A DNA stretch of 21,242 nt from Bacteroidales bacterium (lineage in GTDB: Bacteria > Bacteroidota > Bacteroidia > Bacteroidales > UBA932). The stretch is from the NCBI GenBank assembly GCA_024681565.1, contig JAILAO010000068.1, positions 1 through 21,242 of the forward strand, written 5' to 3'. The first letter of the stretch is position 1; each line of letters starts with the position of its first letter. The notes beneath the pieces were generated by a model, which was given only the letters and a program-made list of their open reading frames with translations, was not told the DNA's origin and made no database searches. Both the position numbers and the translations under genes were made by a program. Below, piece after piece: positions 6,129 to 12,824 of this stretch.

Positions 6129-8495
6129 ATGTTGGATAAAGTGAATACGATCTTGGAAGAATTGAACGACGAGCAGAAAAATGCCGTTTGTTGTGTTGAA
6201 GGCCCGGTGCTGATCGTAGCGGGGGCCGGTTCCGGTAAAACGCGCGTGCTGACCAGCCGCGTTGCTTATATACTGGCTTTGCAGGAGGGCGCCCGCATCC
6301 TGGCGCTCACCTTTACCAAGAAGGCCGCCGGGGAGATGAAGGAGCGGATTGCCGCCATGGTCGGGGACCGCAACGTCCGGCGGGTGGTGATGGGAACCTT
6401 CCATGCCGTGTTCGTGCGTTTCCTGCGGGAATATGCCGAGTCGCTCGGATATCCGGTGAATTTCACCATTTATGATACTTCCGATTCGCAGAGTGCGGTC
6501 AAGGCATGCGTCAAAGAGCTGGGTCTCGACGACAAGATCTACAAGCCCCGGGATGTGCTGTCCCGGATTTCCAAGGCCAAGAACAACCTGATCACGGTCA
6601 AAACCTATCTGGCCAGTCAGGAACTCCAGACCGAGGACTACCATGCCAAGCGCCCCAGGCTGGGCGAGGTGTACAAGCGTTATCAGGAACGGCTCAAGCA
6701 GAGCGGGGTCATGGACTTCGACGACATCCTGCTGAACATGAACTATCTGCTGCGCGACAACCCGGAGGCGCTCCGTTCGATTGCCGGCCGCTTTACGCAC
6801 ATCATGGTGGACGAGTATCAGGACACCAATGCAGCCCAGTATCTGATTCTCAAGAAACTGGCCCAGTTCCGCCGCAATATCTGCGTGGTGGGGGACGACA
6901 GCCAGTCCATCTATGCTTTCCGCGGCGCCAAGATCGAGAATATCCTCAATTTCAAGAAGGATTACCCCGAATGCAAACTATTCCGCCTGGAACGCAACTA
7001 CCGCTCTACCCAGGTAATCGTGGATGCGGCCAATTCCCTGATCGCACACAACGAGGGGCGTATTCCCAAGGAATGCTACGCAATGGGGGAGAATGGCGAG
7101 CCGATCAAACTGCTCAAGGCCTATACGGAACAGGAAGAGGCGGTCATGATCGTTTCCGAGATCCAGTCGCGGATGCGTTCAGCCCGCGCCCAGTACCAGG
7201 ATTTCGCAATCCTCTACCGGACCAATTCGCAATCCCGTGCCCTGGAAGAGCAGCTCCGCCGCCACAACATCCCCTATATGATATATTCGGGCAATTCCTT
7301 CTTCGACCGGGCGGAAGTCAAGGACATGATGGCCTACTTCAAACTGGTGGTCAATCCGCGGGACGACGAGTCGTTCCGCCGGGTGGTCAACAAGCCGGCG
7401 CGCGGCATCGGCGAAAAGGCCCTCGCGGCGGTGGAATCCGTGGCCCGGCAGCAAGGATGGCCCTTGTTCCAGGCGGCCCGGGAGGTCCCGAAAGTGCAGC
7501 CTTTCTGTGAAATGGTCGCGAAACTGTCCGTCCTCGTACCGACGACCGATGCGCATGAACTTGCCTTGAGGATTGCCGAACAAAGCGGTCTGTACGCGTT
7601 TTATAAACTGGATACTTCGATCGAGGGCATGTCCCGCCTGTCGAACCTGGACGAACTGCTCAACTCCGTCGCCCAGTTTATCGAGGAACGCGAAGAAGAA
7701 GCGGAGGATTTCCTGGAAGAGAATGTCGCCGAAGAGCATCCGGTTTATACCCTGGACGATTTCCTGGAGAACGTCTCCCTGCTGAGTAACGTGGACGTTT
7801 CGGAAGATGAGGATACCAATAACAAGGTCGCCCTGATGACCGTCCATTCCTCCAAAGGCCTGGAGTTCCCCTATGTCTTTGTGGCGGGCATGGAAGAAAA
7901 CCTGTTCCCGTCCGTCTCCATGCTGTCTGCACGTTCCGAGGTCGAGGAGGAGCGCCGCCTGTTCTATGTGGCCGTGACCCGTGCCAAGCGGGCGGTGGCG
8001 CTGGCATTTGCCGGGACGCGCATGCGCAACGGCAAACATGAATCCAACGCACCCTCGCGTTTCCTCCGGGAGATCGATCCGCGGTATATCGAGAACCCGC
8101 TGGAAGAGGAAGATTTCGACAATTCTGGCGTCACGCACGAATGGGGCGGTTTCGGCTCCCGTTTTACCGGCGGTCGCCTGAACCGTTTCGGCGCAGGCAA
8201 CGGCGGTTACGGCAAGTCCTCCGGGGTGCAATATCAACGCCGCATGCCGCAGGGACGGGTTGAACCCAAAGCGGTGAACCCTGTTTCCCGGGCCCTTGCT
8301 GACACCGACTTTGTGGGTGTTCCGATGACTGAATTATCAGTAGGACAGCGCATAGAACATAATCGTTTCGGGCTTGGAACCATCCTGGACCTGAGCGGCC
8401 GCGCTCCGGAAATGAAGGCACGGATCCGCTTTGACGGACACGGAGAAAAACTGCTCCTGTTGAAATACGCCAAGATCAGACCGGCAAAGTCCTGA
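6129..8495 (+). CDS. UvrD/PcrA-type ATP-dependent 3'-5' DNA helicase (SF1A)
   Basis: This superfamily 1A helicase unwinds DNA 3'-5' during nucleotide excision repair, mismatch repair or replication restart. The 788-residue protein has the Q-motif LNDEQ (12-16), Walker A AGAGSGKT (31-38), motif Ia TFTKKAAGEM, Walker B DEYQ (227-230), motif III GDDSQSIYAFRGA (255-266), motif IV LERNYRST, motif V TVHSSKGLEF and motif VI VAVTRAKRA. The last 50 residues (VGQRIEHNRFGLGTI and onward) are the Tudor-like C-terminal domain of PcrA/UvrD. The frame is open to 5982, but those extra codons overlap nqrA on the other strand and the family starts at MLDKVN, so 6129 is preferred. Whether it should be called UvrD or PcrA is a matter of convention. 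Confidence 0.96.
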   Translation: MLDKVNTILEELNDEQKNAVCCVEGPVLIVAGAGSGKTRVLTSRVAYILALQEGARILALTFTKKAAGEMKERIAAMVGDRNVRRVVMGTFHAVFVRFLREYAESLGYPVNFTIYDTSDSQSAVKACVKELGLDDKIYKPRDVLSRISKAKNNLITVKTYLASQELQTEDYHAKRPRLGEVYKRYQERLKQSGVMDFDDILLNMNYLLRDNPEALRSIAGRFTHIMVDEYQDTNAAQYLILKKLAQFRRNICVVGDDSQSIYAFRGAKIENILNFKKDYPECKLFRLERNYRSTQVIVDAANSLIAHNEGRIPKECYAMGENGEPIKLLKAYTEQEEAVMIVSEIQSRMRSARAQYQDFAILYRTNSQSRALEEQLRRHNIPYMIYSGNSFFDRAEVKDMMAYFKLVVNPRDDESFRRVVNKPARGIGEKALAAVESVARQQGWPLFQAAREVPKVQPFCEMVAKLSVLVPTTDAHELALRIAEQSGLYAFYKLDTSIEGMSRLSNLDELLNSVAQFIEEREEEAEDFLEENVAEEHPVYTLDDFLENVSLLSNVDVSEDEDTNNKVALMTVHSSKGLEFPYVFVAGMEENLFPSVSMLSARSEVEEERRLFYVAVTRAKRAVALAFAGTRMRNGKHESNAPSRFLREIDPRYIENPLEEEDFDNSGVTHEWGGFGSRFTGGRLNRFGAGNGGYGKSSGVQYQRRMPQGRVEPKAVNPVSRALADTDFVGVPMTELSVGQRIEHNRFGLGTILDLSGRAPEMKARIRFDGHGEKLLLLKYAKIRPAKS

Positions 8496-8504
8496 GCGGA
8501 ACAC

Positions 8505-8535
8505 TTTGGCGAAGCCGTGAAAAATCGTAACTTCG
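8505..8535 (+). promoter_or_regulatory. Promoter of the yqeY-nif3-thioesterase operon
   Basis: TTTG (8505-8508), 19 bp, then TAACTTCG (8528-8535) matches the Bacteroidota promoter layout with a TTCG ending of the -7 box. It lies in the 62-bp gap after the helicase stop. The ATG of the next gene is 22 nt downstream, giving a short 5' leader. No terminator for the helicase gene was seen in this gap. Confidence 0.65.
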
Positions 8536-8557
8536 TAAGTTGAAAACAAAAGATACA

Positions 8558-9013
8558 ATGGCACTCGAACAACAGATTCAAAAAGACATCATGGCGGCGA
8601 TGAAGGCCCACGACTACGAAAGGACCAATGCCGTCCGCGCCATCAAATCCGCCATCCTGCTGGCCAAAACCGCAGAAGGGGGCAAGAAGGAACTTGAAGA
8701 CGCCGATATTATCAAATTGATCCAGAAGCTCATCAAACAACGCAAGGAAGCGGCAGAGCAATATACGGCCGCAGGACGTCAGGAACTGGCCGACAACGAA
8801 CTCGCCGAGGCGAAGATCCTGGAAGAATATGTTCCCAGGCAGTTGTCGCCCGAAGAGATCGAAGTACGGGTCCGCGAGATCATCGCTCAGACCGGTGCGT
8901 CCGCTCCGTCCGACATGGGCAAGGTGATGGGGGTCGCATCCCGGCAGCTTGCCGGCCTGGCCGACGGCCGTACCCTTTCCACCATCGTCCGCCAGTTGCT
9001 CTCCCAGGCATGA
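8558..9013 (+). CDS. yqeY: GatB/YqeY domain protein
   Basis: This is a 151-residue protein of the YqeY family, which resembles the tRNA-binding tail of GatB (the Asp/Glu-tRNA amidotransferase subunit) but occurs as a free protein of unproven role. Family features are LRAIKSAI-like VRAIKSAILLAK near residues 26-37, IIKLIQKLIKQRKEAAEQY in the first helical half, and DMGKVMG plus ADGRTLSTIVRQLL in the C-terminal half. The frame can be extended to a TTG at 8540, but the ATG at 8558 gives the family N-terminus MALEQQIQKDI. Its stop overlaps the nif3 start (ATGA). Confidence 0.93.
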   Translation: MALEQQIQKDIMAAMKAHDYERTNAVRAIKSAILLAKTAEGGKKELEDADIIKLIQKLIKQRKEAAEQYTAAGRQELADNELAEAKILEEYVPRQLSPEEIEVRVREIIAQTGASAPSDMGKVMGVASRQLAGLADGRTLSTIVRQLLSQA

Positions 9014-9801
9014 AACTGAAGGAAGTCATCGCCGTGCTGGAGCGTCTCGCTCCGCTCCGTCTGCAGGATGAATGGGACAATTCCGGCCTGCAGGTCGGTT
9101 TCCCGGATGCGGAAATCCGCAGTGTCCTGGTCTGCCTGGATGTCACGGAGGAGGTCCTGGACGAAGCGGTCTTGAAGCACTGCGACCTGGTCGTCTCCCA
9201 CCATCCGCTGCTGTTCAAGCCACTCCGGCAGGTTTCCGACACGACCTACCAGCAGCGTTGTGTGGTCAAGGCCCTGTCGGACGGGATTTCGATCTATTCC
9301 GCCCATACCAGCCTGGACAATGCTCCCGGTGGCGTCAATCACCGTATCGCCTCCCTGCTGGGTTTGCAGGAACTGCGCTGGCTTTCTCCGAAGGAAGGGG
9401 AAGATGCCGGTTCCGGTCTGGTCGGAGAATTGCCTGAAGCCGAGCCGGATGCAGCATTCCTGGGCCGTGTCCAGCGGATCTTCGGTGTACAGTGCCTGCA
9501 GCATTCCGTCCTGGACGGACGGTCGATCCGCCGGGTCGCCCTGTGTGGCGGGGCCGGGGCGTTCCTGCTCCGCGATGCCATCCAGGCCGGTGCGGACTGC
9601 TTCCTCAGCGGCGAATTCCATTATCACGACTATTTTGAAACCCGGGGTGTACTCCTTGCCGAACTGGGACATTATCAGAGCGAGCAGTTTACGCAGGATC
9701 TCCTGCTGGACTGCCTGACCGGTGCCTGTCCTGCCTTGCATGTAGTCAAAACCGCCCTCAATACCAATCCCATCCGCTATGAACGATTACCTGAAAGATA
9801 A
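9010..9801 (+). CDS. Nif3-like dinuclear metal-centre protein (YbgI/DUF34 family)
   Basis: This 263-residue member of the Nif3/DUF34 family is of the kind known as toroidal hexamers with a two-metal site; the cellular role is debated (GTP cyclohydrolase I-like or metal-related functions have been proposed). Expected metal ligands are visible: His64-His65 (VSHHPLLF), Asp103 (AHTSLDN), His221 and Glu225 (GHYQSEQF). The N-terminus LQDEWDNSGLQVG is characteristic. It is the short form, without the roughly 100-residue PII-like insertion found in many Nif3 proteins. The ATG overlaps the yqeY stop by 4 nt and its own 3' end overlaps the thioesterase start by 23 nt, so the three genes are probably co-translated. 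Confidence 0.94.
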   Translation: MKLKEVIAVLERLAPLRLQDEWDNSGLQVGFPDAEIRSVLVCLDVTEEVLDEAVLKHCDLVVSHHPLLFKPLRQVSDTTYQQRCVVKALSDGISIYSAHTSLDNAPGGVNHRIASLLGLQELRWLSPKEGEDAGSGLVGELPEAEPDAAFLGRVQRIFGVQCLQHSVLDGRSIRRVALCGGAGAFLLRDAIQAGADCFLSGEFHYHDYFETRGVLLAELGHYQSEQFTQDLLLDCLTGACPALHVVKTALNTNPIRYERLPER

Positions 9802-10531
9802 AATTACCGAAGATTCCATGGTCGCCTGTTATATGACCGATATCCGGCATATCCTGCGTCCTGCTGCCTTCCTGGATCTGGCTCAGCATATGGCTGTCTT
9901 CGGTGCGGACTGCCTGAAGTTCGGCGACGAGCAGCTCGGCCCGTACGGTTGTACCTGGATCCTGGCCCGGCAGCATGTCCGCTTCGAGCGGCCCGTGATG
10001 CACAAGGAGAAAATCAAGATGCTGACCTGGCACAAAGGTCTGGACGGCCTGTATTTTATCCGTGACTACCAGTTGCTGGACGCCGAGGGGCGGCCTGCCG
10101 TCAACTCTACCAGTTCCTGGGTGGTGATGAACCTGGCCGAGCGCCGGGTCGCCCGCGCGGATTTCCTGTCGGAAATCATCTCCACGGAACCGCAGAGTCC
10201 GGATGATGCCGTTGCGGAACGTGCTCCCAAGGTGTCTGTGCCCCGCGGCGCGGAGCTGGAACTGATCGGGACGCATGTCGTCCGATTCTCGGACGTCGAT
10301 TACAACGGACACGCCAACAACGTCAAGTATACGGTCTGGGCGATGGATGCTTTACCTGAAGAACTTGTTTATAATAAATTCCTTAAAGAGTTGACCATCA
10401 ACTTTAACAAAGAGGCCAGGCAGGGTGACACCGTAGAGCTTTGGCATCTGCTCGCCGATGATGGATCGCACATCGTCGAGGGGCGTGCCGACGGACGGCA
10501 GGTCTTTATCGAGCGGCTGCTTTTCGAATAA
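9779..10531 (+). CDS. Acyl-ACP thioesterase (FatA/FatB-like, double hotdog)
   Basis: This predicted cytoplasmic enzyme hydrolyses acyl-acyl carrier protein to free fatty acid, tuning fatty-acid chain release. The 250-residue length and two hotdog repeats (about residues 5-130 and 155-250) match bacterial acyl-ACP thioesterases. The second repeat carries the active-site signature DVDYNGHANNVKY (172-184), with Asn176 and His178 as candidate catalytic residues. The first repeat includes the conserved WILARQHVRFERPV. It is the third gene of the operon and overlaps nif3 by 23 nt. A strong terminator begins 20 nt after its stop. Substrate chain length cannot be read from sequence alone. Confidence 0.92.
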   Translation: MNDYLKDKITEDSMVACYMTDIRHILRPAAFLDLAQHMAVFGADCLKFGDEQLGPYGCTWILARQHVRFERPVMHKEKIKMLTWHKGLDGLYFIRDYQLLDAEGRPAVNSTSSWVVMNLAERRVARADFLSEIISTEPQSPDDAVAERAPKVSVPRGAELELIGTHVVRFSDVDYNGHANNVKYTVWAMDALPEELVYNKFLKELTINFNKEARQGDTVELWHLLADDGSHIVEGRADGRQVFIERLLFE

Positions 10532-10550
10532 GCGTGCGACAAGGATTGTG

Positions 10551-10585
10551 AAAAACCCCGGGATGAGAACCATCCCGGGGTTTTT
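10551..10585. terminator. Bidirectional intrinsic terminator between convergent genes
   Basis: A perfect 15-bp stem, AAAAACCCCGGGATG (10551-10565) with CATCCCGGGGTTTTT (10571-10585), encloses a 5-nt loop. The A-run on one side and T-run on the other make it work for both strands. It serves the thioesterase operon (plus) and the S9 peptidase end (minus), which lies only 19 nt away. Confidence 0.93.
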
Positions 10586-10604
10586 CGTCAAGAGCTGACG
10601 GGTG

Positions 10605-12824
10605 TTATTTCATCCAGCGGTCGAGCCAGTCGTAGAAGACCCGGTGCCAGTAAAGCGAGTTCTGCGGCTGGAGGATCCAGTGGTTCTCCTCGGGGAAAAC
10701 CACGAGTTTGGAGGGGACCCCCATCATCTGGGCGGCGTTGAAGGCTGCCATGCCCTGCTCGTAAGGGATGCGGAAATCCATCATGCCGTGGATGCAAAGG
10801 ATCGGGGTGTGCCATTTGGTGACCATCGAAGAGGGGGAGGTGGCATAGTGGCGCTGGGCCTTGGCCGTAGAAGCATAGGGCGCACCGGCCTGCTGCATCC
10901 CGCCGAAGGTGATCCCGTCGCCGGCAGGGCCCGTCTGCCCCGGCGTATAGGCGTATTCGGTCAGACCACCGTTGTCCCAGTTGGCGAACCACATCTCCTC
11001 GGTGGTAAACCACAGTTGTTTCTCGTCGAAAATACCGGCGTGCGCGATGAAGCAATCATACAGGTCGCCATGCAGTCCCTCGAGCATATAAGCCGAGTAG
11101 CCACCGTAGGAAGCACCCACGCAGGCGAGTTTGTTCACATACGGCTGGCTCTTGATGTAGCGCCCGGCGCTCAGGTAATCCTGCATGTTGAGGCCCGGAT
11201 AGTCTCCGGAGATCTGCTCTTTCCAGGCCTGGCCGAAAGCGGTCGTGCCGCGGCGGTTCGGCAGGATGACGATGTAGCCCTGCTGGGCCATCAGCCGGTA
11301 GCACCAGCGGTAGCTCCAGTCCTGGGAATTGGAACCCTGGGGACCTCCCAGGACGATCTCGATGGCGGGGTACTGTCTGGCCGGGTCAAACTGCGGCGGA
11401 TACAGGACCCAGCAGAGCATCTGCTGGTGGTCCACCGTTTCCACGAACACCCGTCCGTCGGTGACATCCGACAGCTGGCTCATGATGTGTTCGTTTTCGT
11501 GAGTGATCTGCTTGTAATTCAGCTCCTTGTCCGTAATCTTGACGGAGACCAGCTCGGTCGGGAACTTCAGGCAGTAATAAGAAGCGAGCAACTCCACGCC
11601 GCCATCGCATTCCAGGATCGCGAACGGGGAGAAGAAATCGAAATTCCAGTCGGGCAGGGTGATGCGCTGCACGTCTCCATAGAGATCCGCGCAATAAAGC
11701 GCCTGGACCCCTTCTTCCACGAGGGCATTGAAGAAGATCTCGTCGTTGTGCCACACCGGGCCGGCCACGTCGTGGTCGAAATCCGGTGTCAGCTCCCGGA
11801 TGCTGCGTACTTTGACGCCGATGTCCTGGCCATCCTGCTGCTCTCCGCCGCCCAGTTCGACGTCGGCGACAAACAGGCGCTGCCGGTCGGCTTCATAGCC
11901 GTCGCGTTCCATGGAGATCCAGGCCAGATGCTTCCCGTCGGGGCTCCAGACGGGATCGGTGTCGTAGCCGCCGTCCGTCTTGACGTCGAGGGTCATGCCG
12001 GTCAGGATGTCATAGATATAGATGGAGGTGTTGGTGCTGAACGCATATTGCTTGCCGACTTTTTTGCGGCAGGAGTAAACGATATGCCGGCTGTCCGGCG
12101 CCCAGTCCAGCTGCTCCGCGCCGCCGAACGGCTCGGTGGGAAGCTCGTAAAGCTCCTCCGTGCCGAGGATGTCGACGGACCTGTCCGGGGTGACCGTGCC
12201 GTTCTCCAGCGTGGCGACATAGCTCCGGGGGACATCCGTCACCCAGTGGTCCCAGTGCCGGTACATCAGGTCTTCGGTAGCATATGCGCTGGCCTTGTCC
12301 AGGGACGGGTCGCTGTCGGCGGGCGTCTGCAGGGCCGTGTTCTTGATGCTGCTGACATAGATCAGCTGTTGCCCGTCCGGGGAGATCTTATAGTCGCTGA
12401 TGCCGTTGGGGATGTCGGTGAGCTGGACTTTCCTGCCGAGCCTGGAACCCTTGAGCGGGGCTTTCCAGAGCTGGCCGCCTTGCAGGAAATAGATGCTCTT
12501 GCCGTCGGCGGACCAGCGGGCCGCATTCACGCTCTTGGCGTAGCGGGTGAGCTGTACCTTTCCGGACCCGTCCGGATTGCAGAGGAACAGGTTGCGGCAG
12601 CTGCGGTTCTCAGCAATGGAAGTGTAGGAAACGCCATAGAGGATTTTGCTCCCGTCGGGGGAGAGCTGGGGGTCGGACAGACGGCCGAGCGAAAGGAGGG
12701 TCTCCGGCGTCATGACGCCGTCCTCGATGCGGATGTCGGACGGGCCGATGTAGCCGCTGTCTTCTTTCTGTGCACAACTGATTGCCATAATCAAACAGGT
12801 TAATGCGATCGATAACTTTTTCAT
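10605..12824 (-). CDS. S9-family (prolyl oligopeptidase/DPP-like) peptidase, lipoprotein
   Basis: This is a secreted serine peptidase of family S9 (dipeptidyl-peptidase or acylaminoacyl-peptidase-like). The 739-residue protein has a lipoprotein signal peptide with lipobox AISC and Cys17. Residues about 40-470 contain repeated beta-propeller motifs (LSPDGSKILY, WSADGKSIYF, WSPDGKHLAW). A C-terminal alpha/beta-hydrolase domain carries nucleophile Ser572 in GASYGGYSAY, Asp683 in HGMMDFRIP and His715 in ENHW. The residues after Cys17 (AQKEDS) fit the X-K-(D/E)2-X lipoprotein export signal of Bacteroidota, so surface exposure is possible. A Gly-rich stretch at about 629-660 appears longer than usual before the Asp strand. 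The ATG overlaps the recG stop by 4 nt. Exact peptide specificity is unknown. Confidence 0.93.
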   Translation of the reverse strand: MKKLSIALTCLIMAISCAQKEDSGYIGPSDIRIEDGVMTPETLLSLGRLSDPQLSPDGSKILYGVSYTSIAENRSCRNLFLCNPDGSGKVQLTRYAKSVNAARWSADGKSIYFLQGGQLWKAPLKGSRLGRKVQLTDIPNGISDYKISPDGQQLIYVSSIKNTALQTPADSDPSLDKASAYATEDLMYRHWDHWVTDVPRSYVATLENGTVTPDRSVDILGTEELYELPTEPFGGAEQLDWAPDSRHIVYSCRKKVGKQYAFSTNTSIYIYDILTGMTLDVKTDGGYDTDPVWSPDGKHLAWISMERDGYEADRQRLFVADVELGGGEQQDGQDIGVKVRSIRELTPDFDHDVAGPVWHNDEIFFNALVEEGVQALYCADLYGDVQRITLPDWNFDFFSPFAILECDGGVELLASYYCLKFPTELVSVKITDKELNYKQITHENEHIMSQLSDVTDGRVFVETVDHQQMLCWVLYPPQFDPARQYPAIEIVLGGPQGSNSQDWSYRWCYRLMAQQGYIVILPNRRGTTAFGQAWKEQISGDYPGLNMQDYLSAGRYIKSQPYVNKLACVGASYGGYSAYMLEGLHGDLYDCFIAHAGIFDEKQLWFTTEEMWFANWDNGGLTEYAYTPGQTGPAGDGITFGGMQQAGAPYASTAKAQRHYATSPSSMVTKWHTPILCIHGMMDFRIPYEQGMAAFNAAQMMGVPSKLVVFPEENHWILQPQNSLYWHRVFYDWLDRWMK

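Noticed and set aside
10602..12803. 733-codon open frame on the plus strand opposite the S9 peptidase
   Set aside because: It nearly coincides with the peptidase gene in the complementary frame; composition is typical of an antisense shadow and the peptidase has catalytic motifs in order.
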